Shown: positions 52,478 to 61,003 of the stretch, piece by piece
Layout of the letters: each line of letters opens with the position of its first letter
Position numbering within the stretch: position 1 is the first letter of the stretch
DNA from: Streptococcus infantis
GTDB taxonomy: Bacteria > Bacillota > Bacilli > Lactobacillales > Streptococcaceae
Direction of reading: 5' to 3'
NCBI RefSeq assembly: GCF_015546995.1
Contig: NZ_JADMUH010000004.1
Span: 16,450 to 80,449 of the forward strand
Length of the DNA: 64,000 nucleotides
Notes under the pieces: model-generated
Told to the model about the DNA's origin: nothing
Databases searched by the model: none
The model's input: the letters and a program-made list of their open reading frames with translations, nothing else
Made by a program: the position numbers and the translations under genes

Positions 52478-53623
52478 ATGACAACTCTTATTAAGCATAA
52501 ACGTGTAGAATTTTCAGAACTATTTTATGACCTAGTGTTTGTTTTTGCAATTTCAAAAGCAACTGCTTTAATTCACCCTCTTCATAGCGGTGTTGTGGCT
52601 TGGGATTCTTTACTTGATTTCTTCATCTCTGTCATGGTTATCATCAATTCCTGGATGATTCAAACCATTTATACCAATCGCTATGGAACAAACTCGTTAT
52701 TTAACATGGTAATCATGTTTATCAACATGGGACTTATGCTCTTTATGTCCAATATGATTGGATACAATTGGCAACAATGGTTCTATTATACCTGTTGGGC
52801 TGTTGGTACATTGACCCTTACCTTATTTTTTCAATATTTGGTTGAATTTTTTAGAAAATCAACCGATAATACTGATCGGGAAAGTATCAAAGGTTTTCTA
52901 TGGTTAACAGGTCTAGGAAGTTTATGAGTCTATCTGGCAGCTCTTTTCCCTATTTACGTTGGAGTCTATATCTTTATTGCTAGTATTCTGCTAACATTTA
53001 TTGTGCCAATTTTCTTGATTACTAAAGATGAGCATTTCCAGGTAAATCTTCCCCATTTAATCGAGCGCGTCTCCCTTCTTGTCATTATTACGTTTGGAGA
53101 GATGGTTGTTGGGCTAGCTAGCTTCTTTACAGTCGAGAATTTCTCGATTTATTCGGTTCTCAATTTCGTTATCATGCTTTCCCTGTTCTTGTTTTATTTT
53201 GGCGAATTTGACCATGCTATTGATGAAGGATCTAGTCAAAAGGGATTATTTGTAATTTATAGTCACTATCCTATTTTCATCGGGCTTATGTTGATGACAG
53301 TTTCGATGGGTTATCTCCTGAATCCCGAGGCTAATCTTCTCGTTGCAATCAGCTTCTTTTATATCGGAATTGGCCTCTTCCAAGCTGCTGTCCTAGCAAA
53401 TGGGCCCTATAACAAAAACTATCTTCGCTATCCGAGAAGTTACTACTGTGCTCAAGCGACACTCTATCTGGCTGCCTTGATTCTCTCTTTGCTTTTCGCT
53501 TCTAATCCTATAACAGTGTTGAGTATTGCAACCATTTTTACTCTAGCTATAGCCATTCATTTTATTTATTTTTATGTGACACAGAATAAAAAATATTCCA
53601 AATCTAACTGGGGGTTCTTTTAA
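52478..53623 (+). pseudogene. ltrA: Low-temperature-requirement protein A (LtrA), nonsense-interrupted
   Basis: One frame of 381 coding positions plus stop, broken only by a TGA at 52925-52927. The first part (HKRVEFSELFYDLVFVFAISK) and the second part (RVSLLVIITFGEMVVG) are the two signature blocks of LtrA membrane proteins. No frameshift. A strain-specific nonsense mutation or a base-call error. The upstream AAAGG site and downstream terminator are intact. Confidence 0.85.
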
Positions 53624-53640
53624 TGAGTTTATAGCATTAA

Positions 53641-53668
53641 AAAAGCCTTGGTTTTCCAAGGCTTTTTT
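53641..53668 (+). terminator. Terminator after ltrA
   Basis: AAAAGCCTTGG/CCAAGGCTTTT stem with a long T-run. Confidence 0.85.
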
Positions 53669-53676
53669 TTCATTAA

Positions 53677-53926
53677 TTTGTTTTTCCATTTTATCCTCCG
53701 ATTTGAACTCGCACTGACATTTATTTATAACAACACTATATATCTAGTATGGCATAATCATTAGGTATTATAGATTTTCAAACCAAATGTGAGTCATTCG
53801 TTTTTGCCCCACTTTTGCCACGTTTTTAAAGCCTGACAGTGAAAACACCTAAAAGTATTTCCCTAAAATCAGCTATATTTCAACACTTTTGTTTATTTTC
53901 AATATGAAAAGTTCTTACAAATTCAT
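53677..53926. repeat. Direct repeat copy B (250 bp)
   Basis: Partner of 51071-51320; ends exactly where the right 40-bp att repeat begins. Confidence 0.85.
53778..53915 (-). pseudogene. Tyrosine integrase C-terminal remnant B
   Basis: Minus-strand frame ADFREILLGVF, then an internal TAA, then KRGKSGAKTNDS and TGA. More decayed than copy A. Confidence 0.65.
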
Positions 53927-53965
53927 GTAGGGGGCATCTAAATCAACAGGAAAAAGCCTTGATTT
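53926..53965 (+). repeat. Right attachment repeat (40 bp)
   Basis: Exact copy of 49711-49750, including the last 11 bases of the tRNA-Lys gene. Marks the right end of the integrated element. Confidence 0.85.
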
Positions 53966-54232
53966 CAAGGCTTTTTTGATGTCAAATAACTTTTTGTAGC
54001 AAATCATTATAAAGGTTTTCCAACCTTATCAAACTTATCATTTATTCTCAATCAATTGCTAGCAATATTTGATAAGACCAACTGTTTTTTACAGTACAGA
54101 GCTAGTCTATAATTAACTAAACTATACTAATTTGTGCCCATATTACATGGCCAATCCGCATAGAGATTAAAATGGGCTATTATGAATTCATAAATTTTCG
54201 CAACAGAACAAGAGCAAGTCATTTAGAAATAA
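53966..54232. other. Intergenic stretch without a recognised gene
   Basis: About 270 bp of AT-rich sequence between the right att repeat and the AI-2E-family gene. Only a terminator-like hairpin right after the att repeat and short frames are seen. Confidence 0.5.
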
Positions 54233-54261
54233 AAGAGAAGAGAATCTTTCACTCTCTTCTT
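54233..54261 (-). terminator. Terminator after the AI-2E family gene
   Basis: AAGAGAAGAGA/TCTCTTCTT imperfect stem with a TTTTATTTC tract on the minus strand. Confidence 0.7.
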
Positions 54262-54288
54262 AGTATATCTTATTAAATTCAGTCTTTC

Positions 54289-55377
54289 TCAATCTACCTG
54301 ATTTTCCTTTGCAACGACAAATTCTTTAACCAATCGATAGATAACAGCAAATATGGGTGTAAAGAATATCATTCCAAGTAAGCCAAATAGATTTCCTCCA
54401 ATACTAGCTGCTGCAAGTGTGAAGAGAGCTGGTAAGCCGATAGATTGACCCACAACTTTGGGATAGATAAGGTTTCCCTCAATCAGCTGTATAATTTGAT
54501 AAAGAAGGATAGACAGTAAAGCTTGACTTGGACTGACTGTAAAGATAAAAATCGCTCCTAGCACACAAGCAATCATAGGACCAACATAAGGAATGAAAGA
54601 CAGCACTCCTGCAAAGATACCTGTCATTACCCCATAGGGTAGTCCAAATAGGCTATAGCCAACCGCTACCATAACTCCTATGATGACTGCTTCAATTAGC
54701 TGACTCATCAAAAACTGATCATAAGTTTCTAGTCCTATTTGTCCGATGTAAGCCAACTTTGTCACTACCTTCTCTGAAAGTAAGACTTTCAGAAGTCGGC
54801 TCGTCATCGCTGCCAAATGTTCCTTACTGGATAAAAATGAAAAGGTGAAGACTATAATCAAAAAGGCATTCATCAAACTTGAAAAAATATTGCCGATATT
54901 ACTAGTCAGACCCGATAAGAAACCTATCAAGGCTTGGCTAATAGAACTAGACTGTCCCTGTATGCCTGATACAATAGTTGACAACATGTCTTTGGTTACA
55001 AATTCCGAGCCGTCTAGCAATTTCCCAAGTTGAGTCAGGACTGTTGAAAGGACTGTTCCCAGCTGACTAATAGTCTGAGCTAGGGTTGGTAGCACCAAAA
55101 CCAAAAGACCTATCACGATTAAGATAAGAGCTAGGAAAACAAGTACCATGGCAATCGGACGACGCAACTCTGCCTTTACCTTCATTTTGACTAGCAATTG
55201 TTCAATTTTTTTCATGGGAACATTGAGCACAAAAGCAATAACAGCGCCATAAATCAAGGTTGAAGTCACGTCAAAGAAAGAGATTGCTCCTGATATAAAG
55301 CTCGACGCATTCAGAATCACAAGAGCAACCAGCCCTATAAAAAGGATTAACGGGGTGTATTTTCTAACTAACTTCAT
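54289..55377 (-). CDS. AI-2E family transporter
   Basis: 362 residues, about seven to eight membrane spans; GIFAGVLSFIPYVGPMIACVLGAIF and IEGNLIYPKVVGQSIGLPAL are family blocks. The family includes AI-2 exporter TqsA and Na+/H+ antiporters; substrate here unknown. 9 bp after the DUF308 gene stop, so likely co-transcribed. Confidence 0.88.
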   Translation of the reverse strand: MKLVRKYTPLILFIGLVALVILNASSFISGAISFFDVTSTLIYGAVIAFVLNVPMKKIEQLLVKMKVKAELRRPIAMVLVFLALILIVIGLLVLVLPTLAQTISQLGTVLSTVLTQLGKLLDGSEFVTKDMLSTIVSGIQGQSSSISQALIGFLSGLTSNIGNIFSSLMNAFLIIVFTFSFLSSKEHLAAMTSRLLKVLLSEKVVTKLAYIGQIGLETYDQFLMSQLIEAVIIGVMVAVGYSLFGLPYGVMTGIFAGVLSFIPYVGPMIACVLGAIFIFTVSPSQALLSILLYQIIQLIEGNLIYPKVVGQSIGLPALFTLAAASIGGNLFGLLGMIFFTPIFAVIYRLVKEFVVAKENQVD

Positions 55378-55386
55378 AAATTCTCC

Positions 55387-56676
55387 TTAATAAACATGTT
55401 TAGATACGACTATACTATTTGGTTTTTCAAACTCTCGGTCAAGGTAGGCTTGATAAGTTCCTGGTGCGATAAATCCTTTTGGTGAGAGGATATCTGTTCC
55501 AGCTTGACCGACTATGGTATCAGCCAAGAGCACACAGTTTGTGGACAAGACAAAGTAGGATTTAAACTTAGATTTGATAAATTTATAAAGTTCCCCATCC
55601 GTCTCATGTCTGATTTTATAAGCGTAGGTGTAGTCTTCCTTACCATCTTCCGTTTTAATTTTATCTGCGCTTGGCTCCCAAGGAATCGTTAGTTGTTTTA
55701 ATTCAGCTAATTTTTCCTGAACCGCTTCTTCCATTTCCGGTGTCAAATCTATTCCGTAACCAAATAGCGTTTTTTGACTCTCCCGTTTACATAAGTCAAT
55801 GTACTTATCACGGTCGCAAAAATATAAAACACCATCTCCAACCATACCAAATAAGGTCTCAGATGACGGATCATAGTTTCCATAAGAAATCACACGTCCT
55901 TGATAACAAAGGTCCACATGACCAATAGCTGAAAATAGAGAAGTCTCCGCTGTATGAACGAAAATTTCAAGATCTGCTGTCTTACCAAACTTCACCATTC
56001 CAAGATAGATTTCCTCTTCCTCATCAGCATTTTCCTGCATGAATTTATTGATTTTTGCTAAAGTACTTGCAGGGATGAAAGCGGCTAGGGCAATAGGTAA
56101 GCTCATTCTGACACGACGTTTGAGATGGTTTTTCCCAATTTCCTTTTCAAATAAGAAACCGTCACGGATATTGGACACACCATAAAGGCAAAAATAAGCC
56201 CCTAAAACAAAGAGTTGAAAGACAGAATTTCCCGTAGAGGACAAAAGACTAGTCCCACCAAGAAAAACTAGTACGAGACCATCTAGTAAGAAACGAAAAC
56301 GAGGTCGAATTTTGTTTTTGCGGTAGAGAACATAGGTGACAAGGTTGATACTAGCATGAAAAATCTGATAAATTCCAATCACAAGAGCCAAAATATAAAT
56401 TGGCACATCAGTAGCAAGATTCGAGCCTAGCAAATATCCCATCACTAACAATTTAACCAGTGCAACTCCCAAGGTGTCCGTTGACTGACTTTTTTTGAAA
56501 ATACGTAATACTAAATCTAAGACCGTTGCTATCCAAGCTAAAAACAGAACCAGTCGAATAACCGTCACTGGCAACCAAGTTCCCGTGACCATCAAGATAA
56601 GACCTAGCAGAACAAACAAGAAACCCTGAACAAGTAATTTCTTACCTGTCAGACCTAAAGAAAGAATTTTTTCCAT
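55387..56676 (-). CDS. DUF308 membrane protein with possible permuted papain-like domain
   Basis: 429 residues. N-terminal half has about six membrane spans of the HdeD/DUF308 type. The cytoplasmic or surface C-terminal half (about 230-429) has GHVDLCYQGRVISYG with a His, and later STNCVLLAD with a Cys, in the His-before-Cys order of circularly permuted NlpC/P60 (YaeF/LRAT-like) hydrolases. Catalytic activity is inference from motif order only. Confidence 0.65.
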   Translation of the reverse strand: MEKILSLGLTGKKLLVQGFLFVLLGLILMVTGTWLPVTVIRLVLFLAWIATVLDLVLRIFKKSQSTDTLGVALVKLLVMGYLLGSNLATDVPIYILALVIGIYQIFHASINLVTYVLYRKNKIRPRFRFLLDGLVLVFLGGTSLLSSTGNSVFQLFVLGAYFCLYGVSNIRDGFLFEKEIGKNHLKRRVRMSLPIALAAFIPASTLAKINKFMQENADEEEEIYLGMVKFGKTADLEIFVHTAETSLFSAIGHVDLCYQGRVISYGNYDPSSETLFGMVGDGVLYFCDRDKYIDLCKRESQKTLFGYGIDLTPEMEEAVQEKLAELKQLTIPWEPSADKIKTEDGKEDYTYAYKIRHETDGELYKFIKSKFKSYFVLSTNCVLLADTIVGQAGTDILSPKGFIAPGTYQAYLDREFEKPNSIVVSKHVY

Positions 56677-56686
56677 AAAAGACCTT

Positions 56687-56815
56687 TCAAAAATAATAAT
56701 TAAGCCCTTTGATCAAATTGACTGGTAAATAGCCAACGGCACAAACAGTCTGTACCAGCAAGACATAGCGATTAGCGATGACTGTAGTAAGGTCACCATC
56801 TTGTCTTATGCACTT
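56687..56815 (-). pseudogene. Possible C-terminal gene remnant
   Basis: A 42-codon open stretch reading IRQDGDLTTVIANRYVLLVQ with good coding character but no start codon, ending 11 bp before the DUF308 gene start. Could be a leftover of a deleted gene. Low confidence. Confidence 0.3.
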
Positions 56816-56819
56816 CTAA

Positions 56820-57264
56820 AATTTGTTTTATTGATTCGAAAACAGAGCTTATAAAAACTAGCTAAACTTGAGAGATAAGTACAATTGAGACGAAAAAATG
56901 TCTAACCAATACTACTTGTAAAGGTAAGAAAATATTATTTCTATTCTATTAATGATTTATATACTATCTATTGTGACACAAAACTCACTATAGTTCAACA
57001 TTTTACTAATTAAAAATCATAAAAGAAGTTTCAAGTCCTCATAACGCTTTGAAAAGAACAAAAAAACGGAATGAAATAACATATAATTAGATTATTAAAC
57101 AAAGTTTACTAGGCACAAACTAAGATATGTTTGATCAAGCAGAGAGGGGAGATGCTGTTTCTTTAAAACAAGTTTATCTCACTATTTTTTATGAACTGCC
57201 TTTCCAGACATCTCTAATCTGATGACACTCTTCAAAAATATTTTAAAAATTTAAAACAAAAGTC
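56820..57264. other. AT-rich intergenic region without a recognised gene
   Basis: About 440 bp. No frame with a ribosome site. A short stretch at 57184-57220 (CTTTCCAGACATCTCT core) also occurs at 49803-49838 at the edge of the truncated repressor, hinting at mobile-element debris. Confidence 0.5.
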
Positions 57265-57312
57265 TTGCTTTTCATTTTATTTGTGATATACTTGTTCTCG
57301 TATTAGATACAA
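57265..57312 (+). promoter_or_regulatory. rrf2 promoter with operator
   Basis: -35 TTGCTT (57265-57270), 16-bp spacer, -10 TATACT (57287-57292). The operator TTGTTCT-N7-GATACAA (57292-57312) starts on the last base of the -10. Confidence 0.7.
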
Positions 57313-57331
57313 GTTATCCAAAGGAGTTTAT

Positions 57332-57763
57332 ATGGATACAAAATTTTCAGTAGCCTTACATATCCTAACCATGATTAGCGAGAGCAAGGATACCTTAAGT
57401 TCACAAGCTCTGGCTGAGAGCGTCGGAACCAACGCTAGTTATATTCGTAAGGTGATTGCCTTATTGAAAAACGCTGGCTTAATTACTTCCCATCAAGGAA
57501 AAACAGGCTATCAACTCAGTAAGTCCCCAAAGGAAGTGACCTTACTTGAGATTTATTTTTCCACACAAGAAGTCAACCACATCAGCTTATTTCCCGTTCA
57601 CCAAAATAGCAATCCGGATTGCCCAGTAGGGAAACATATTCAAGCTGCCATTTCGCCACTATTTGCTAGCGCTGAAGCTCAACTTGATAAGGAACTAGCC
57701 CAGCAAACCTTAGAAGATGTCATTAACAATCTTTATAAAGATGCCAAACAAAAACGAAACTGA
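57332..57763 (+). CDS. Rrf2-family transcriptional regulator
   Basis: 143 residues. Winged helix: VALHILTMI, SSQALAESVGTNASYIRKVIALLKNAGLI, SHQGKTGYQL. The single-Cys region NPDCPVGKHIQ has one conserved Cys where Fe-S members carry three, so thiol sensing or ligand binding is more likely than a cluster. Controls itself and the downstream oxidoreductase unit (two matching operators). Confidence 0.9.
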   Translation: MDTKFSVALHILTMISESKDTLSSQALAESVGTNASYIRKVIALLKNAGLITSHQGKTGYQLSKSPKEVTLLEIYFSTQEVNHISLFPVHQNSNPDCPVGKHIQAAISPLFASAEAQLDKELAQQTLEDVINNLYKDAKQKRN

Positions 57764-57791
57764 TTTGCATGCAGATCAGTTTTAAAAAGAC

Positions 57792-57817
57792 TATGCTTGT
57801 ATCTCTATCGGATACAA
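57792..57817 (+). promoter_or_regulatory. Operator/-10 of the oxidoreductase unit
   Basis: -10 TATGCT (57792-57797) abuts a perfect palindrome TTGTATC-N7-GATACAA (57797-57817), the same arrangement as at rrf2. Confidence 0.72.
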
Positions 57818-57840
57818 CAAAAAATAGAAAAGGGTAGACA

Positions 57841-58845
57841 ATGAAAGTCGCACAACATACTACTTATAACAAAAACAATATCACACTAAACATCACAGAA
57901 ATCGCAAAACCAAGCATCACAGACAAAGAAGTTTTGGTCAAAGTCACCGCAGCTGGTGTTAATCCTCTGGATAACATGATTTCCCGTGGTGAAGTAAAGG
58001 TGATCGTCCCTTACAAACTTCCACAAACTGCTGGAAATGAAGTGGTCGGTATCATTGAAGAGACAGGTAGACAAGTCAAAAATCTCAAAGTCGGAGACCG
58101 AGTTTTTGGGCGTTTACCACTTAATCATATTGGTGCCTTTGCAGAATACGTAGCTGTCGATAGTCAGGCTCTAGCCAAGGTTCCAGACTATCTGTCTGAC
58201 GAGGAAGCCGCTGCTGTTCCTTTGACTGCCTTAACCATTATGCAAGCCTTAGAACTCATGGGGGCTCAAGCTGGCAAAACCATCTTTATCTCTGGTGGTA
58301 CAGGCGGTGTCGGCGGTATGGCCATTCCGATTGCTAAGGCTAAAGGTTTGAAGGTCATTACCAATGGGGCTGGAGATAGCGCTGAGCGTGTATTGAACCT
58401 AGGAGCAGACCGCTTTATCGATTATAAAACAGAGGATTATACAAAAACTGTTAGCCAGGTTGATTATGTCCTCGATACCCTTGGTGGCGCTGAGACTGAA
58501 AAACAAATGTCTATCATGAAAAAAGGTGGTCAGCTTGTTTCCCTCCGTGCTATGCCAAATGGTGACTTTGCCAAACGCATGAACCTGCCAAAATGGAAAC
58601 AGATGATTCTTGGCTTAGCTGGTCGCAAATTTGATAAGATGGCTGACAAATACGGCGTTCACTACCATTTTATCTTTGTGGAAAGCAATGGTGCTCAATT
58701 ACAAGAGGTAGCTGACCTCTTTAGCAAATTAGAAATCAAGCCATCTATCGATACAGTCTATCCATTTGAAGAAGTGAATAGCGCCTTAGACAAGGTCGCT
58801 AATGGTCGCTCACGTGGAAAAACTGTCCTCAGCTTTAAGAAATAA
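57841..58845 (+). CDS. NADP-dependent quinone-oxidoreductase-like enzyme (MDR)
   Basis: 334 residues. AAGVNPLDNMISRGE and PQTAGNEVVG mark the zinc-free MDR family; ISGGTGGVGGMAIPIAKAKG binds NADPH. Probably reduces quinones or reactive carbonyls. First gene of a three-gene unit controlled by Rrf2. Confidence 0.9.
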   Translation: MKVAQHTTYNKNNITLNITEIAKPSITDKEVLVKVTAAGVNPLDNMISRGEVKVIVPYKLPQTAGNEVVGIIEETGRQVKNLKVGDRVFGRLPLNHIGAFAEYVAVDSQALAKVPDYLSDEEAAAVPLTALTIMQALELMGAQAGKTIFISGGTGGVGGMAIPIAKAKGLKVITNGAGDSAERVLNLGADRFIDYKTEDYTKTVSQVDYVLDTLGGAETEKQMSIMKKGGQLVSLRAMPNGDFAKRMNLPKWKQMILGLAGRKFDKMADKYGVHYHFIFVESNGAQLQEVADLFSKLEIKPSIDTVYPFEEVNSALDKVANGRSRGKTVLSFKK

Positions 58846-58858
58846 AAAGGAAAAGACA

Positions 58859-59695
58859 ATGTCATATCTTACAACTAAAAATCAATACATCACTGTTGAA
58901 GGGAACAAAATTGCCTATCGCGAACTCAGCAAAGGCAAATCAAAACTACCTCTTCTGATGCTGGTCCACTTGGCAGCAACCCTCGACAACTGGGATCCAA
59001 AACTTTTGGACTTGATTGCTGAAAAGCACCATGTGATTGTGGTCGACCTTCCTGGTGTGGGAGCCAGTCAAGGAAAAGTGGCCCCAACCATTTCTGGAAT
59101 GGCTGAGCAGACGATTGCCTTTATTCAATCCCTTGGTTACGATAAAATCAATCTCCTAGGTCTTTCTATGGGAGGGATGATTGCCCAAGAAATGGTCCGA
59201 ATCAAGCCTGATTTGGTCAATCGTCTCATTATAGCAGGAACAGGACCTCGAGGTGGAAAAGAGATTGATAAGGTCACAGGGAAAACATTTAACTATATGT
59301 TTAAAGCTGGACTCGAGCGCATCGATCCTAAACGCTATATCTTCTATAACCATGATGAACAAGGAAAAATCGAAGCTTTGAAAGTTCTCGGACGAATGGG
59401 AATGCGAACCAAGGAATTTGCGGACAAAGACATGAGTGTGCCTGGTTTCTTGACTCAACTCAAAGCTATTAAAGGTTGGGGGAAAGATTCTCAAGACGAC
59501 CTAAGATTTATCACCCAACCAACCTTAATCGTCAACGGGGACAAGGATATGCAGGTTCCAACAGAAAATTCTTATGATATGCATGAGAAAATAAAAGATA
59601 GTAAGCTGATCATCTATCCAAATGCTGGTCACGGTTCGATCTTCCAATATGCAGAGGAGTTTTCAAAAGAACTCATTGCTTTCTTGGAGGACTAA
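58859..59695 (+). CDS. Alpha/beta hydrolase
   Basis: 278 residues from the ATG at 58859 (AAAAGG site), 13 bp after the oxidoreductase. Ser nucleophile in GLSMGGMIAQ, Asp in VNGDKDMQ, His in NAGHGS; VDLPGVGAS oxyanion region. Substrate unknown. Confidence 0.9.
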   Translation: MSYLTTKNQYITVEGNKIAYRELSKGKSKLPLLMLVHLAATLDNWDPKLLDLIAEKHHVIVVDLPGVGASQGKVAPTISGMAEQTIAFIQSLGYDKINLLGLSMGGMIAQEMVRIKPDLVNRLIIAGTGPRGGKEIDKVTGKTFNYMFKAGLERIDPKRYIFYNHDEQGKIEALKVLGRMGMRTKEFADKDMSVPGFLTQLKAIKGWGKDSQDDLRFITQPTLIVNGDKDMQVPTENSYDMHEKIKDSKLIIYPNAGHGSIFQYAEEFSKELIAFLED

Positions 59696-59696
59696 T

Positions 59697-60575
59697 ATGG
59701 TCAAAACGATTCTGATTACAGGTGCTACTGACGGTATCGGTAAACATTTGGCAAAGAAATTAGCCAGTGAAGGCCATCAGGTCATCCTCCATGGTCGCAA
59801 TCCTCAAAAACTTGAGCTGGCGCTTCAAGAGGTTCGGGCCGTTTCCTTGAGAGGCAGAGTTTCGAGCTACTTGGCAGATTTTTCAAAATTAGACGATGTT
59901 TATCGATTTGTAGGGGAAATCAAGCGAGACTTTCAAAGGATCGATGTCTTGTTTAACAATGCAGGCCTGTATGCAGGAAAAGAACGAAAAGCGAGTGCTA
60001 AAAATGTCGAGTTGACTTTTATGTTATTCGTTCTCGTTCCCTATCTGTTAACAACTGAGCTAAGCCCCTTGTTAGAAAAATCGGCTGACAGCCGTGTCAT
60101 TAATACTTCTTCCTATATGCATCATTTTGCCAAGGTCAAGGATTTGGACTTTGGATTTGAGAAAGAATACAATCCAGGATTGGCCTACAATAATTCAAAA
60201 CTTTACACTATTTGGATGACACGCTATCTGGCAAGAGACTTCTTTTTAAGAGGTTCAAACATCACCATCAATGCCTATCATCCTGGTCTTATCTCGACTA
60301 ACTTAGGGAATAATTCTAGTGATGAAAAGACAAAAAAGTCTCTCTTCGGACGCCTGATGAAGTCTCTTTCAAAAGATCTAGATCAGGGAATCGAAACAGG
60401 TTATTATCTCACCTTATCAGAGGAAGTCAGGGGCTTGACTGGCTACTATTTTGATGAGAAGAAAGTCAAGTCGGTATCTGAAAAAGGCTACACATTTGAA
60501 AAAGCACAAGATTTAATCAATTACTGCAATGATAAAATTGAATTGTTTAAACAGAAATATGATCTGCTTAATTAG
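59697..60575 (+). CDS. Short-chain dehydrogenase/reductase
   Basis: 292 residues from the ATG at 59697, just after the hydrolase stop and with GGAGG inside that gene. TGATDGIG cofactor motif, NNAGLY, catalytic Tyr/Lys in AYNNSKLY. Extended C-terminus resembles retinol-dehydrogenase-like SDRs. Third gene of the Rrf2 unit. Confidence 0.9.
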   Translation: MVKTILITGATDGIGKHLAKKLASEGHQVILHGRNPQKLELALQEVRAVSLRGRVSSYLADFSKLDDVYRFVGEIKRDFQRIDVLFNNAGLYAGKERKASAKNVELTFMLFVLVPYLLTTELSPLLEKSADSRVINTSSYMHHFAKVKDLDFGFEKEYNPGLAYNNSKLYTIWMTRYLARDFFLRGSNITINAYHPGLISTNLGNNSSDEKTKKSLFGRLMKSLSKDLDQGIETGYYLTLSEEVRGLTGYYFDEKKVKSVSEKGYTFEKAQDLINYCNDKIELFKQKYDLLN

Positions 60576-60770
60576 AAAAAAGTTCTCTTTCCATTTTGCT
60601 AGAAAGAGAACTACCAATTCAGGAATAAAGGAATTCGTGTCACGAGCGCCTGCAGTATTGAGCAAGACACTCTTTGGAGCAGCTAAAGCCTCTCCTGTCT
60701 TTTGGTCATAATAAACAGCCTGTCCATTGCATTCGCCGATAAAAACACGACGGCGTCCGAGAAAAAACAT
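60513..60770 (-). CDS. Possible small protein (85 residues), doubtful 3' half
   Basis: Begins MFFLGRRRVFIGECNGQAV with a GAAAGAGG site. The first 50 residues look coding, but a minus-strand terminator (60575-60612) lies inside the frame, so the true gene may end earlier through a frameshift. Not recognised. Confidence 0.4.
   Translation of the reverse strand: MFFLGRRRVFIGECNGQAVYYDQKTGEALAAPKSVLLNTAGARDTNSFIPELVVLFLAKWKENFFLIKQIIFLFKQFNFIIAVID
60575..60612 (-). terminator. Minus-strand terminator
   Basis: Perfect 11-bp stem AGTTCTCTTTC/GAAAGAGAACT followed by six T on the minus strand. Confidence 0.75.
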
Positions 60771-60889
60771 ACATACCTCTTTCTATTTATGAAAACAAGT
60801 CTTCAAATTTTGGAATTTTATTATCCTAGTATACCATAAACCAACTTACTAGGTCATAGAATAGCTAAGAGCTATATCTTGCTAAAAGG

Positions 60890-60919
60890 TTGACAGAACT
60901 TCGCTCCATAGGATATGAT
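60890..60919 (+). promoter_or_regulatory. Promoter of the membrane-protein gene
   Basis: -35 TTGACA (60890-60895), 18-bp spacer, -10 TATGAT (60914-60919). Confidence 0.7.
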
Positions 60920-61003
60920 GGGAATACCTAGAATTTTATCTCTGCACGACCTATACGCCTTCTACTGAGCGTTGGTGAGTTCAATTCTATATTTGGAGGT
61001 TTT

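Noticed and set aside
49387-54000. Active prophage or ICE at tRNA-Lys
   Set aside because: No intact integrase, excision or structural genes are present, only fragments.
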